Shown in pieces: positions 23,112 through 35,899 of a stretch of DNA of 64,000 nucleotides. This DNA comes from Elephas maximus indicus. Lineage: Eukaryota > Chordata > Mammalia > Proboscidea > Elephantidae. The notes beneath the pieces were generated by a model. The model searched no databases. It saw nothing but the letters and a program-made list of their open reading frames with translations, and had not been told where the DNA came from. The stretch's first letter is position 1. Each line of letters starts with the position of its first letter. A program made the position numbers and the translations under genes. Location: positions 75,036,001 through 75,100,000 of the forward strand of contig NC_064838.1 in assembly GCF_024166365.1 (NCBI RefSeq). Direction: 5' to 3'.

Positions 23112-23328
23112 AATAGCAAGTTGTTGGGTGCCAACCATTTGATTCTGATTCATAGCGACCCTGTAGGACAGAGTAGAGCTGCACTCATAGGGTTTCCAAA
23201 GCTGTGTGTAATCTTTAGGGGAGCAGATCACTAGATCTTTCTCCCACAGAGTGGCTGACTGGTGGGTCCTAACTAACAACCTTTGGGTTAGCAGCCCAGT
23301 GCTTAACCACTGTGCCACGAGGGCAAAT
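23112..23328 (-). mobile_element. AfroSINE, long subtype
   Basis: Reverse orientation: 'ttctgattcatagcgaccct', 'gtaggacagagtagagctgc', 'gtgtgtaatctttagggg', 'gcttaaccactgtgccacga'. Confidence 0.92.
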
Positions 23329-23544
23329 TAACCCTCCTCATACTCAGAAACCAGAAAAAACAAGAGTTCGCTAGGTGCCTCAGGCAGATCGAAGGTACCA
23401 GAGAATAAAAGAAAAAGGACAAGCGGTGATGAAAGCTGGGTGGAAAACAGAAAAAAGAAAAAATAATGTTATCGATAGGAGAGGGAGAAGATCACAAAAA
23501 GAATTCCAGTCCCACCCAGTACCCTAATTGCCCCTTGCTACATT

Positions 23545-23690
23545 AAAACTCATTGCCATCTAGTAGATTGCAACACATAGGAACACTAGAACAGACTAGA
23601 ACTGCCCCATAGGGTTTCCAAGACGTAGCTGGTGGATTTGAACTGTGGACCTTTTGGTCTAAAGCCGAGCTCTTAGCCACCAGGGCTCCC
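23545..23690 (-). mobile_element. AfroSINE
   Basis: Reverse orientation: 'ctcattgccatctagtagat', 'agactagaactgccccatag', 'tggtggatttgaactg', 'gagctcttagccaccagggc'. Confidence 0.9.
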
Positions 23691-23849
23691 CTTCCTGCAT
23701 TAGGAGACAGACTTTTCTGGCTCTTGCAATTTATTTGCAAGTAAAATTCAAGGAAGTCATTGTGGCATCCTGAAACCAGAGATTCTATGCTGTGGGCTAT
23801 AAAGATCCTCTACCAAGGAACCAGATTTACAGCAAGGGGTCTAGGGAGA

Positions 23850-24190
23850 TAATTATATATAAATATAGTAACTATAACTATATATACAGAAGGAGAGAGA
23901 GCCCTGGTGGTCCAGTGGTTAAGAGCTCAGGCTGCTAACCAAAGGGTTGGTCGAATCCAGCAGCTGCTCCTTGGAAACCTTATGGGGTAGCTCTATTCCA
24001 TCCTATAAGGTTACTAAGAGTTAGAATGGACTCAGTGGCAACAGGTTTGCATTTTCTTTGGTGTATAAACATATATATATATATAGTTTTATACTTATAG
24101 CAGCTACATTTATAGCTATAGTTACAGTTATAAAAATAGCTATAGCTATAGTTTTTACAGTTATAGTTGTTATAGTTATTTATACTTAAT
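23850..24190 (+). mobile_element. AT-rich TATAGC-type array split by an AfroSINE
   Basis: Flanks 23850-23890 and 24060-24190 are degenerate TATAGC/TATAGT repeats. Between them (about 23897-24052) is an AfroSINE on the plus strand: 'gagccctggtggtccagtgg', 'agctgctccttggaaacc', 'tactaagagttagaatgg'. The SINE appears to have landed in a pre-existing AT-rich repeat. Confidence 0.85.
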
Positions 24191-24344
24191 TATTTGCAAC
24201 TTAGATATCTCATATTTAATTCACTTTCATTTGGTCTACTAATTCATGTTAGTAAAAAGACATTTAATAGAGAATACTGTTTTACTGAAATAATTTTACT
24301 TCATCAAATATTTATTGAATAATGGGAATTCCAGAACACTTAAT

Positions 24345-25330
24345 TTTGCTCATGAGGAACATGTACATAGATCAAGAGGCAGTCGTTTGAACAGAGCGAG
24401 GGGATACTGCGTGGTTTAAAGCAAAGCAAGTTGTGCATCAGGGTTGTATCCTTTCACCATACTGACTAAATCTGCATACTGAGCAAATAATCAGAGAAAC
24501 TGGACTATATGAAGAGGAATGCAGCATAAGGATTGCAGGAAGACTCATTAACAACTTGTGATATGCAGATGACACAACCTTGTTTGCTGAAAATGAAGAG
24601 GACTTGAAGCACTTACTTACGAAGACTATAGCCTTCGGTGTGGATTACACCTCAATTTAAAGAAAAGAAAAATCCTTACAACTGGACCAATAAGCAACAT
24701 CATGATAAACAGAGAAAGGGTTGAAGTTGTCAAGGATTTCATTTTACTTGGATCCACAATCAACACCCGTGGAAGAGCAGTCAAGAAATCAAACAACACA
24801 CTGCATATCAAACAACACCTTGCATTGGGCAAATCTGCAAAGTGTTATAAAGCAAAGATGTCACCTTGAAGACTAAGGTGTGCCTGACCCAAGCCATTGT
24901 TTCAATTGCCTAATATCCATGCAGAAGCTGAGCAATGCATAAGGAAGGCCTAAGAATAATTGATGCCTTTGAATTATGGTGTTGGCAAAGAATATTGAAT
25001 ATATCATGGACTGCCAAAAGAATGAACAAATCTGCCTTGGAAGAAGTAGAACCAGAATATTTCTTGGAAGCAAAGATGAGGAGAATTCATCTCATGTACT
25101 TTGGAAATGGTATCAGGTGGGATCAGTCCCTTCAGAAGGACATCAAGCTTGGTGAAACAGAGAGTTAGCAGAAAAGAGGAAGACACTCAACAAGATGGAT
25201 TGACATGGTGGGCCCACCAATGGACACAAGCATAACAATGATTGTAAGAATGGTGCAGGACCAGGCAGTGTTTCATTCTGTTGTGTATAGGGTTGCTATG
25301 AGTACTAACTGATGGCAACTAACAACAACA
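24345..25330 (+). mobile_element. RTE-class LINE fragment
   Basis: Plus strand. Contains an RT motif C region with YADDTTLFAENEEDLKHLL preceded by a stop, and the C-terminal 'FELWCWQRILNISWTAKRMN' block in the ORF at 24935-25168. It ends in 'gatggcaactaacaacaaca'. 5'-truncated and decayed. Confidence 0.9.
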
Positions 25331-25339
25331 TCCTTTTAC

Positions 25340-25515
25340 ATACTAGACACTGTCTTTATTCCTTTGCATAAGTTACATATATTTAATTTATTTAGCTATT
25401 CCATGAGTTAGGTATTAGCAATGACATCTTATATGAGAAAAAATTGAAATTCACAGAAGTTAAGTAGCTTGCCCAGGTTGTACATATAGAAATTTCAATA
25501 CTGAAATCTACACCA
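25340..25515 (+). mobile_element. MIR fragment
   Basis: 'agaaaaaattgaaattcaca', 'gaagttaagtagcttgccca', 'ggttgtacatatagaaat' match the MIR core and 3' half. Diverged. Confidence 0.65.
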
Positions 25516-26195
25516 ATGACAATTTTCTTCCATGGTTTGTCTTCTTTCTGCTCATTTTCCACACACTCTCCCGAATACAGAATCAGGGAGTATCAGAAAG
25601 TGATGATAATGAAAAACATACCTAATGGTTAAGTGATGGCATGTCACTTTGGGGCTTTAATAGTAAAGCAATGGGAATAGGTTGAAATTCAGGTATCCAC
25701 AGCATATCCTAGTGAAAATGTTCAGTATACAACTGTATTTTTTTTTTTTAAGTATGAAATCCAAGTCAGAGCTGTAGAACTAGATTTTGGAATCCTTACT
25801 CTTGTATGATAGATGAAATCACAAGATTAGATGAGGTCACCCAAGGAAAACAAGTAGAGAGTTTGGATAAGTAGGCTAACAACAAAATGTAGGGTTACAC
25901 TAACATTTAAAAGACTGGAAGAAATAAAGAAGAATCCCAGAAGGGACTCAAGAAGCATGTTCAAAGAATCATGAGTAAAATATATGGAACCCAAAGCAAT
26001 ATAGTTTTAGGAAGGAAGGAGTGAGTTTTTCTGCATAAGAAGGCCACAAGAACACTAGTGTCTGAAACCCACATACATACAAATCTTGATAAAACTGATC
26101 AATGACTAAAGAAATGTAAAATAGGAAAATGGGCTAGAAGCTAGGAAATAATTCCACTTTTATTCCTCAAACTTAGTAAGTTCTCCTGAACTGTA
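25516..26195. other. Gene-free interval
   Basis: No gene or recognised repeat, apart from a T-run at about 25738-25749. Confidence 0.5.
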
Positions 26196-26295
26196 GAGGA
26201 GCCCTGGTAGCCTAGTAGTTAAGAGCTCAGCTGCTAACCAAAAGGTTGGCAGTTTGAATCCATCAGCCTGTCCTTAGAGACCCTATGGTGCAGTT
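26196..26295 (+). mobile_element. AfroSINE, 3'-incomplete
   Basis: 'ggagccctggtagcctagta', 'gctaaccaaaaggttggcag', 'ccctatggtgcagttgg'. The usual 3' tail is missing. Confidence 0.88.
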
Positions 26296-26369
26296 GGTTG
26301 ATTGCTTAATATTAGATATGACAGTGAGCAAGAGAGTCATGGTCCCTACCTTTATCGAGTGTTTACAGT

Positions 26370-26535
26370 TCAGTTGTTGTGTGCCACTGAGGCAGTTCCA
26401 ACTCATAGAGACCCTATAGGACAGAATAGAACTGCCCCCATAGAGTTTCCAAAGAGCCCCTGGTGGATTCAAACTGCCAACCTTTTGGATAGCCGCCATA
26501 GCACTTAAGCACTACTCCACCAGGTTTTCCATATC
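26370..26535 (-). mobile_element. AfroSINE
   Basis: Reverse orientation: 'ttccaactcatagagaccct', 'ataggacagaatagaactgc', 'gatagccgccatagcacttaa'-type head, 'ccaccaggttttcc'. It lies close to and opposite the fragment at 26196-26295. Confidence 0.9.
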
Positions 26536-26539
26536 TAAT

Positions 26540-28690
26540 ATAGTACGTATTCAGTAAATGATAGTATATAGTATACATTTGATAATCGTTCGGTGATTGA
26601 ATGAATAAACTAAACAAATTCAGAAAATAATTTAAGTAATTACTTATAATAACCTTTTCTAAAAAACTGCTTATGTAATGGTAAATGAAATAAGTAGAAG
26701 AGATTCTTTCTGAACTAGCGCTAAGACCACTAATTGAACAGAATAGCAAACAGAAGTGAGGTCAGGGTTTGGGACTCAAGTACTCCTCTGGGACTCGTTT
26801 TCATTGATGTGACTTAGCAGCACTTAGAATCTACTGGGAGACAATATCAAATGAAACATTGAAAATGACAGGTTGTCTCCACAACAGAGTACAATGCCTT
26901 TCATTAAGCAGTGTGCAATATGGTGTCAATAAGGAATGGATGCATTCGTCCTTTGGTGAGTATCTGCTATCTTGCTGCATAATATCTAAACGCCCTTCCA
27001 GATACATCCTGCCTGCTTTATAAAGATGCTAAAGACGAGTTGCAGAAACTGTCTTAGTGGGCTCTGATTGTTTATGCCTTATCAGAGTCCATTTTCCTTC
27101 CTTGGGTAATTGAACCTTGCTCTTCCTTTGAGGACTTAAGGATGCTCCAATATTCAAATTTCCAAGGTAATACCATACATTTTCACAAGGAGTGTAGGAA
27201 ATGCACCTAACCATGTGCCACAGAAGGAGAGGACTGGAATATACGTGAACATCCCTAAAAACCTCCACATTATGAGGAAAGGGTTATGTAGAATATTCTG
27301 TTTGTTTTAATCAGGAACATGGGTAATCTGTAATGCACAAAAAGCTTAAGTTTATATTTTTAATGCCTGTCTAAAAATGTCAATTCCTAGCCACTTAGTC
27401 TGTGTCATATTTAAAATACAATTTCTGAAACACTTAAATAGACTGGTTTCCTATGTAGAAGAGAAATGGCAGGAAGATTCCCCCTTATTTATTAAATATT
27501 ATTAAGATAATATGGTCTTAAAAGTTAGTTTTGTGGTATTTGATTAATTTTTATTAATCAGAAGGATATCTATAGAAATGTTTTCATCTACCATTATACT
27601 TATATTCATACCTACATTATTCTAGAGCTTTCTGAAGCAAATAATTAAAGAGGACTTTTAGAGGTTAGGAGAGGCATGATAATGAAGAAATCCTAGAGTT
27701 GTGTGTAATATCGCACAGTTGTTCATTTCCTGGAATATAGCCTGGTTCAAAAATCTAGCCAAGTAGAAGAAAGTTCCCTGTTTGGAAAGTGATAATGAGA
27801 TGTATCTTAACTCCTTCACTGATTTGCTACAGATCAAGAAATAGATGAACCTCTAGGACCTTGAGTCTTAAGTAGACCTGTGACCTCCTAATGGAAGATT
27901 CTATCTGCAGGTGTTTTAACCTATAAGAAATTCCTTTAAGTGAAAAGCTCAGAAAGACTACATGACCAAAGAGATTTACCTTCATTCTACTGCACCCAAT
28001 ATTACTTATTATCTGGTGTGTAAACTGTTCATATGCGGATGCCAAGTATTTCTCTGGGGCGTAATTTCTTGAGGTTATGAGCTAGATTAAAGCAACGATA
28101 GTGATGTATTCTTTACATCAGCCCTACTTACAGAGTCCCTAGAACTGCCTCTGGCACACGAAGCAGGGAAAGAAAAAATGCATTCCCTCGGGGTACACAG
28201 CAAGCTTTGGTCTCTGTCTTCTTCCCACTTGGTCTCTTGGTCTCCCAGGCTGATGCAATGCCTTAATTATGCAGAATGCTTGGTGCCAAAACTGCTTCCA
28301 CGCTAACAGGCACTCTTACGTATCAACTCCCTAACGATAACTTCTAGCAGTAATGCTTTTTTGACCAGAACTTCAGAGCTGAATCCTAATATTAAGCTAC
28401 TGAAAATGACTCCTACTAGTGCTTCCCAATTCCCCGACATAGTAAAAGATCCTCTGAAGACATTATATCAGCTGCCGTGTGTGGTGTTTCCATATCCAGT
28501 GGCCTGACCAGTCAAGAACTGTGATTCATGCCACCAGCCCTTTTTTTCCAACTCTGAGTTCCTGCCAGATCTCTGAGTTCACACATAGCATCTTCCTGAG
28601 ATTATGGTTCTCCATTTCCTGTCATTCAAAGCGTGGGCAGAGCTCATCCTCCCACCCAAGACTTGTGATTCCCTTTGAAATTTTCATTAT

Positions 28691-28721
<31 letters not shown>

Positions 28722-29520
28722 TACAGATTTATACGGCACTTCAGGGTACCTATTCAATGTGTAGACAATTGTTTACCAAGCTTGAGTACCTTATAGAAGA
28801 TTTTTAATAGGAATGCTCTAAAGTTCAGTTTTAGCCTTGCTATTCGGTCTACATCATTTATCACCTTAGACTTTCTCATTTGAAATGTCAAAGAGGTGAA
28901 TGCCTACTTCAGTGTCATTTCTGACATCCCTGACCTTCAGAGATATGGCTACATAGGTTACAATGATATCCAATCTACATAATGATAGTATCATAAATTA
29001 GTCATGGCCTTCTGATTTATTGTTACTATATGAATATTCATTTTCAAACATTGGTGATCATTTTAGATGTAACTTGAAGAGATCACCCCCTTATATGCTT
29101 TATTCTACTACCACTTTGGTTTTCTCTCTGATAGTAAACATTAACCACATTGACATTCCCATAATATCAATAATTATGATACTAACCTTTCCTCCAAAAT
29201 TGGAATATAGACATGAAAGTCATAAGTGCAGCTGACAGGAAATCATTTCGGGAGCAAACAAAATGAAATTGTAAACATTTTCCTTCCTTCATTTTTTTAA
29301 AAATTTAACTAGCACCTCATTGCTAACAAATGAAATCTTTTTTTTTTAATTTTTCCTGTTTCTTCTTGCTTCAAATAAATTAATGAAATTGTCTGATAGG
29401 GCTAACATTGCTCCGTAACGTTTAACTATGCATGTATATGGGAGCGCAAACACATACACACACACAAACACACATAAAACAACTTTAAGATATGTGAAAT
29501 ATATTATTTAATAATATTTT
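26540..29520. other. Gene-free interval with a (CA)n microsatellite
   Basis: About 3 kb without a convincing ORF, tRNA or recognised element. A pure (AC)11 run lies at about 28691-28712 and a shorter interrupted CA run at 29455-29475. Confidence 0.55.
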
Positions 29521-29524
29521 TACT

Positions 29525-30055
29525 TTTTGTCTGGTTTATGTTATGGATTGAATTACATAAACCCAAAATATGTGTTAGAATCATAAACACTATACCTGTG
29601 GCTATAATCTAATCTAATATAATCACCTTATATGTAATATAATCACTTTCCTTAATGCAATCTAATGTAATGTAATCAACACCTAAAATACAAACTAATG
29701 CGATGTAATCAATCAGTAGAGGTCATACCAGTGTAGGGTGGATCCTAAACCTAATCACTTTGGAGTTATATGAAGAGTAGCATGGACACGGAGATTCATA
29801 TAGATACAAGGGAAGAAATAAACTATTTGACAATGGAGGCAGTTGAATCTGCAAGCCTAGGAACTCCAAGGATTGCTAAGGCTCAAATTGAGATATAAGG
29901 ACCTTGTCTTAGAGCCATACCCTGAGTTCAGAATTCTAGCCTCCTAATTGACGGCACTGGGTACTGGGTAAACTGTAAGAAAAAAAGTTCCTGTTCTTTA
30001 AAGCCACCCACTTGTACTATTTCTGTTAGAACTGCTGTAAGAAACTGAGACAATT
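29525..30055 (+). mobile_element. MaLR/MLT1-type LTR fossil
   Basis: Begins 'tgttatggattgaattacat' (MLT1-like start) and ends 'taaagccacccacttgtact', 'actgctgtaagaaactgaga'. This is the full span of a solitary LTR, with no internal region. Old and broken. Confidence 0.65.
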
Positions 30056-31155
30056 TGGATGCTTGTAGAGGATGATGACCATTGGAAGGGGTCTGGATGA
30101 ACTCTTCCTATGAGACATTAAAGAAAGTTTTCCAGGATAAAGCGGGAAGTAGAAAGTGGAGGAAAAAAAAAAAGTTAGGAAGCAGATGCTGGGTCAAGAT
30201 AAAAATGCACAGTGTTTGGAGGGAAGAAAAATAAGCTCTTCATGGAGCCATTTCAGAACGGTGGATCCTTTAGGTACCAGTTCTGGTAACCACTAAAATG
30301 ATATCCAAAATTATCTCGTTGGGTTACTTCCCATCAGGGCATGCTACAATAGAAACTGACCGAGTGTTTCTAGCCACTGTCATGAGACTGAAGAATTAGC
30401 AATGGCCAAGATTTCTATTCTTGCTCTGTGGCATCAGAAGAAAGGTGCTAGAACACCTGAGTATATAGGAGGCTGCTGTAATATCAGTGGTGTGTGAGTA
30501 AGTGAACCCATCATGAGTGATACCTGGAATCAATTTTGTGGGGTACATGATATACAGAACCACACCTCCAGGGACATGAAGATAAGTGCTTCTCCCAGTA
30601 GGTCATAGGAATCCACAATGAAATGTGCTCCCAGACTAGAGTGGACTTGGTGGAATTTGAAGTCACCATTAGTCCTTTCTTGGTCATTTTAATATTACTT
30701 TGGAAAACTCTAAACCTCAGAGTCTGTTGGTTTGAGAAGTGGAAGCAAATGCCACTCGACATGTATTTGGCCACTTCTACTTCTGCTCCAGCTGTCAAAG
30801 GTAACAAAACCAACTGGTTGCCTTGATATAAACTTAATTAATGACCTTAATTAACTTATTTCCATGTACCAATTATTAAAAACCTATATTTAAAAGTCTA
30901 GTCAATGATATATTCCCAACTTCTCTTTCTAAATGCTCTGGAAGTTACGTGTGCTGGCCCCATAAAATAGCCCCAGGCCAGGATGAGTTTATTTTAATTT
31001 TTAAAGCCTCAAAGACTGTGAGAAATATCAGAAATTTATCAAAAACATCCTTGTCTTTAGGAAAGAACCTGTTGATTTTAAGGAATAAATCTATACTGTA
31101 ATAATTCTGCTTTGAGTTTATGCTGATCAGCATGAGTGCCTGTCCTGGCCCCTGA
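30056..31155. other. Gene-free interval
   Basis: Overlapping short ORFs on both strands (30511-30826) have no recognisable domain. Nothing else seen. Confidence 0.5.
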
Positions 31156-31159
31156 GATT

Positions 31160-31585
31160 GGAAATCATCCACCGCCTCCTTAGCAGCTGTTGTTCTCTAC
31201 CCCATCATATCCATCATAATAAAACTATCCTGTTATTTCCCTCATCTTGAAGGTTCCATTCTATTAACCTTGCTTCCCCGCCTGATACTTTTCTATTCAT
31301 TTCTTCTTGTTCTTAGTAAAATGCACTGAAATAGTTTTCTTACTTGCTGTTTCTAATTCCTTTCCATTCAGTCCATCCTAAACCAACTCCAGGAAGACTT
31401 TCCCCACTACTCCACCTTAACAAGGCTTTCTTGTTGATATTGCCAAGGACTACCATATTGCTAAATCTAATGGTCAATTCTCAGCCATCATTTTACTAGA
31501 TCTATCAGCAATATTTTTTTTTTTTTTATCAGCAATATTAGAAACAGCTGACCACTTTTACTTCCTTGGTATGCTTTATTAACTC
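31160..31585 (+). mobile_element. L2 LINE segment, first copy of a local duplication
   Basis: Matches 33010-33410 at about 88% over its length, starting with 'gcagctgttgttctctaccc' in both. It corresponds to the L2 reverse-transcriptase region ('aatggtcaattctcagccat', 'atttta' then 'ctagatctatcagcaatatt'). It contains a 14-T insertion with a 12-bp direct repeat (31504-31539). Confidence 0.7.
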
Positions 31586-31589
31586 CAAA

Positions 31590-32095
31590 GAACAAGGGCT
31601 AAGGAGCCAGCCCCATGGTCCTGGAACTGTCACACGCCTTGGGTGAAAACTGAAACTGCTTAAGAAGAGTGATTTTAACATTCTGTCCCATAAAAACTGA
31701 TTGGAACCACATTTACAATTATAGGTACCATAAAGTGCAGGAAGCCTGTTAATCATAGGAAGAGTGTGAAACAAATACCTGAGAAAAAACCAGGAATAGA
31801 TGATGCTCCGGAGACTGCTCCTGAAGCAGCAGCAACAGCCTTGGCATCTGCCTTGCTACCAGGTTCAAATGGTGTGTACTTTATTTGAAAAGGGTGACAT
31901 TAACAGACCATGAACAGAACTTGGAACTGAAGCACACTTCCAGAAATTTCAGATAAAAATAAGGTGACAGAGACTTTAAACCTGAAGGGAAAAGGAAAGA
32001 ACTTGTTACCAAAGGAGTTGACAACACATTTTTAAAAAATGGAGATTGGAAAATTTGGCATGCCTGTGGATGAATACATGAAGCCAGGGCTATAG
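31590..32095. other. Unassigned interval between L2 copies
   Basis: Non-repetitive-looking sequence. A short open segment (about 31780-31890) encodes an Ala-rich peptide, but no gene family is recognised. Confidence 0.4.
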
Positions 32096-32097
32096 TA

Positions 32098-32285
32098 ATT
32101 GTGCAGGAAGAAAGGCCTGGTGATCTGCTTATGAAAATCAGCCAGTGAAAACCCTATGGATCACATCTGTCTGATCCACAACCAGTCATGGGAATGGCAC
32201 ATGACCTGGCAGTATTTTGTTCTGTTATGCATGGGGTCACCATGGATGAAGGGTCATCTTGATGGCAGCTAATGAAAACAACAGT
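32098..32285 (+). mobile_element. 3' part of the long afrotherian SINE
   Basis: 'gaaggcctggtgatct'-like start, 'atgaaaatcagccagtgaaa', 'ccctatggatcacatctgtc', 'gggtcaccatggatgaaggg', ending 'ggcagctaatgaaaacaaca'. It matches the 3' half of the elements at 1625 and 10530. Confidence 0.8.
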
Positions 32286-32699
32286 GATAAATGCTCAGAG
32301 AAAAATCAGTTCTCAGAACCATCTCCTAAACAGGTGCAAGAACAAACCACCCACCCTAATCCCTGCTCATATTAGGACAACCTGGTTGATGGTAATCTTT
32401 TTTTTTTTTTTCTGTAGCTCTGTAACTTAATCAATCTAATCTTTATACTCTCTTCCCAGAAGATGGCGATCAAGTCAAATATTAGGCCAAATAGCTGCTG
32501 CTTCAAAATGTAATCCAGACCTAGACGATTTTGCGTATTTACCTGTTTCTCCAGAAAATGTTATTGGATTGTGTAAATTTTTAACCAAGGTGTGATTCAA
32601 CTTCTGAGTGTCACTTTAGATTCATGGCTGTGAATGTCTAATGGGCCCTCGATGCTACCAATATATCATACCACATGCCTTCAGTCCTTTTATTCTCCT

Positions 32700-33740
32700 G
32701 CTGTACTAAAAGATTATTTCATAACTTTTCTTCTCTCTTCAAAACCCTAGTACATCCTTCCATTTTTTCAGTCTCAACCCACAATTGTATTTTCTATTTC
32801 ACTGAGAAAACTTGAAACAGTTGGAGAATTTCTACAAACTGACATCATTCTATCTGCCCACTCTCCAGCATCTGTACCCACGTATTTTTCTCCCTGTCTC
32901 TTACCATAGAAATCTTCTCTTCTGTAAACTATCCTTGTGACTATCTGAAGTAAAAACCTCCACTTGTGCACATTTCTTCTTCTCTGCTCAACAGTAATTG
33001 TCTGATCATTCTCCCCACCACCTCCTTGGCAGCTGTTGTTCTCTACCCCATCATATTCATCACCATAAAGCCATCCTGTTATTCCCCCTGTCTTAAAAGT
33101 TCCATTCTCTTAACCTTGCCTCCCTACCTGCTAGTTTTCCATTTATTTCTTCCTCTTCTTAGTAAGATGCATTGAACTAGTTTTCTTGCTTGCTGTTTCC
33201 AAAGCCTTCCCATTCAGTCCATCTTAAACCAACTCCAGGAAGACTATTCTCACGACTCCACCTTAACAAAGCTTTCTTTTGGATATTGCCAAGGACCTCC
33301 ACTTTGCTAAACCCAATGTTCAGTTCTCGGCCATCGTTTTACTAGGTCTGTCAGCAATATTGGAAATAGCCGATCACTTTTACTTCCTTGATATACTTTG
33401 TTCACCTGGTTTCTGATATCACACATTTTCTTGGTTTTCCTTCTACCTCACATGGCACTCCTCATTCTCCTTTGTGGATTCTGCCTTTTTTACCTCACCA
33501 TTTAAGGTTATAGAGTGCTCCAGGGCTCAGTCATTGGTCTTAACTTTTTTCCTCTGTCAATACATACTGCTTCAGTAAATGCATCCAGTCCAATAGTATA
33601 AACAGTTATTCAAATGCTGAATACTCAAAAATTTATATCTGTATTCCAGACCATGCCCCCTACCTCCACACTTGTATACATCCAATTGTGTGTTCAAGTC
33701 TTCCCTTAGATAGCTAAGAATATTATGTTCCCTAATTGAA
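32700..33740 (+). mobile_element. L2 LINE segment, longer copy
   Basis: 'tatttcactgagaaaacttg', 'cacttgtgcaca', 'aaccaactccaggaagac', 'gtgctccagggctcagtcat', 'caaaaatttatatctgtatt' follow the order of the L2 reverse-transcriptase coding region. No open frame. The middle part repeats 31160-31585. Confidence 0.7.
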
Positions 33741-33754
33741 TTACTGGAAACAGC

Positions 33755-34325
33755 AGACAAGACATCAAAACACGCATTGTCCTGGGCAAATTGGCCGCAA
33801 GGGAGATCTCTTCAAAGTGTTAGAAAGCAAAGATGTCACCTTGAGGACTAAGGTGCCCCCGACCCAAGCCTTGGTGTTTTCAATTGTCTCATATGCATGA
33901 GAAAGCTGGACAATGAATAAGGAAGACTGAAGAAGAATTGATGCCTTTGGATTGTTGTGTTGGTGAGAAATATTGAATCCACCATGAACTGCCAAAAGAA
34001 TGAACAAATCTGTCTTGGAAGAAGTACAACCAGAACACTCCTTAGAAGCAAGGTGGCAAGATTACGTCACACATGCTTTCAACATGTTATCAGGAGGAAT
34101 TGGTCCTGTGAGAAGGACATCATTTTTGGTAAAGTAGAGGGTCAGGAAAAAAGAGGAAGACCCTCAGCGAGATAGATTGACACAGTGGCTGCAACAATGG
34201 GCTCAACATAGCGACAATTGTGATGATGGCATAGGACTGGGCAGTGTTTCATCCTATTGTGCATAGGGTTGCTATGAGTTGGAACCTACTCCATAGCACC
34301 TAACAACAACAACGACAACAACAAC
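33755..34325 (+). mobile_element. RTE-class LINE 3' fragment
   Basis: 'agcaaagatgtcaccttgag', 'gaagaattgatgcctttgga', 'cagtgtttcatcctattgtg', 'ggttgctatgagttggaac', ending 'cctaacaacaacaacgacaa'. 5'-truncated. Confidence 0.9.
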
Positions 34326-35055
34326 TGAACTACAAGAATGACAAAAGTTCCAATTATTACTGATAATTAGAAGCTGTAGCAGAAATAAGATTAAAAGGTC
34401 TTTTAATCTTCTGATGACATATCCTGCCTAGGAACTTGGAATATTGACAAGGGCAAGTCAAGGGTCAATACTGACAATATGTCACATTTAATCCAGGGCA
34501 TAAAGAGAAATAAAAGAACATCTAAAGAACAACATAAGAGCTAATAAGTGAGACTCCGAGTGAAAGACACCAAGAGCTCAGTAAAGAGTTGCTAAAACAA
34601 TTATGAATGAGACACAAGAAAATAAACTGGCAACAGCAAATCTAGAAAGGACAAGTCTCTAGGAGAAAATGTAAGTCAATCTGACAGCCTCAGGAGGAAA
34701 ATCTTGATAGCTTGGGAATGTTTTTAAGGAACCATGTTTCCCTTTCTACTTATGTTGTGGAATCATTCATGGGTAACAACTGCCAACAGATAACTCCTTG
34801 TGCTTCATAAAGAAATTATTCCAAAGGGGAGGGAGAAAAAAAAAAAAAAAAGAATAGTAGTATATGCCTCTCTTATGTGAGAGTATGGATTAAGCTTCAT
34901 ATTTAATTAAGAAATGCCATTTTGTTGTCATTTACATGAGGGGATGAACTAAATTTTGTTGAACATTAACTATGAACCAGACACTTTGGAAGACATTTGG
35001 CAAACATTAGATAGTAATTCTTACATTATGATGTAATTACTAACCCCATCTTAAA
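34326..35055. other. Gene-free interval
   Basis: No gene or recognised repeat. An A-run lies near 34835-34852. Confidence 0.5.
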
Positions 35056-35059
35056 AACA

Positions 35060-35250
35060 AAAACCAAACCGGTTCCTGTCAAGTCCATTCGGACCCCACG
35101 TGTGCCCGAGTAGAAAGTTGCTCCATAGCAGCTTTCAATCGCTAAAACTTTCAGAATTAGATCCTCAGGCCTTTCTTCCGAGGCTGCTCTGAGTGGACTC
35201 AAACCACCAATCTTTCAGCTAAACACATGTTTGCTCCACCCAGGCAGTTT
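35060..35250 (-). mobile_element. AfroSINE, long subtype
   Basis: Reverse orientation: 'aaaaccaaaccggttcctgt', 'cattcggaccccacgtgtgc', 'ctccatagcagctttcaatc', 'atcctcaggcctttcttccg'. Confidence 0.85.
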
Positions 35251-35899
35251 AACTTCATCTGACTTATGAGCCAAATGAGGCCATTTGAGGTTAACTGGAT
35301 TGCCAGGTCTTTTGGACAGTGTCTGGACTCTTTCCACAATGTTACTTTGATCCTTTACCTGATTCTAAAATCAAAAAATGCAGGGATGACCATGGACCAT
35401 ATTAGAAAAGTTGTCTTTGGTTCTTCCTCTATCATGTCTGGGAAATTTTCTTCCTCTGTCATGTCTGAGGCTGCTCTCAGTTGACTCTCATCTTTGCAGA
35501 TAACCCATCTTCACTTATTTCCTCTTTTCAAAGGGAACAAACAATTTAATGATTTTATTCCCACCAAAGTACCCCACCAAAGTAAAGATATTACTTATAT
35601 TTGGAAAAGAAGTTCAATTGATAGGATAGCAATCAACTCAAAAGAATAAATAGTGAATGGTTAAATTTGAAATGATATGACACATAGGTCAAGAGAAAAC
35701 TTTAAGTGTCAAGTCACACCAAGGGGTTGGCTAAGTATATCCTCTGTCTGGTATGAGTCAGAATCAACCCAAAGGCAATAGGTTATGGTATGAGAATAGC
35801 TTCCTTGAAGAATAAATACTGGTTCTTCACAGTAACTTTCCCCATATTATATACTCTGGGATATTAATCATGTTAATAAGAAAAAGGATTGTTTGATCA

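Noticed and set aside
24060-24190. TATAGC-rich stretch as a possible promoter or origin
   Set aside because: It looks like a degenerate AT microsatellite split by a SINE. No gene starts nearby.
28691-28712. (AC)n run as a possible CRISPR-like or structured repeat
   Set aside because: An ordinary dinucleotide microsatellite. CRISPR arrays are not expected in an animal genome and none is seen.
30511-30826. Overlapping 100- and 67-codon frames on opposite strands
   Set aside because: Neither has a recognisable domain, and mutual overlap suggests chance frames.
31780-31890. Short open segment encoding an Ala-rich peptide, possibly a processed pseudogene
   Set aside because: I could not match it to any family, and no poly(A) or target duplication could be defined.
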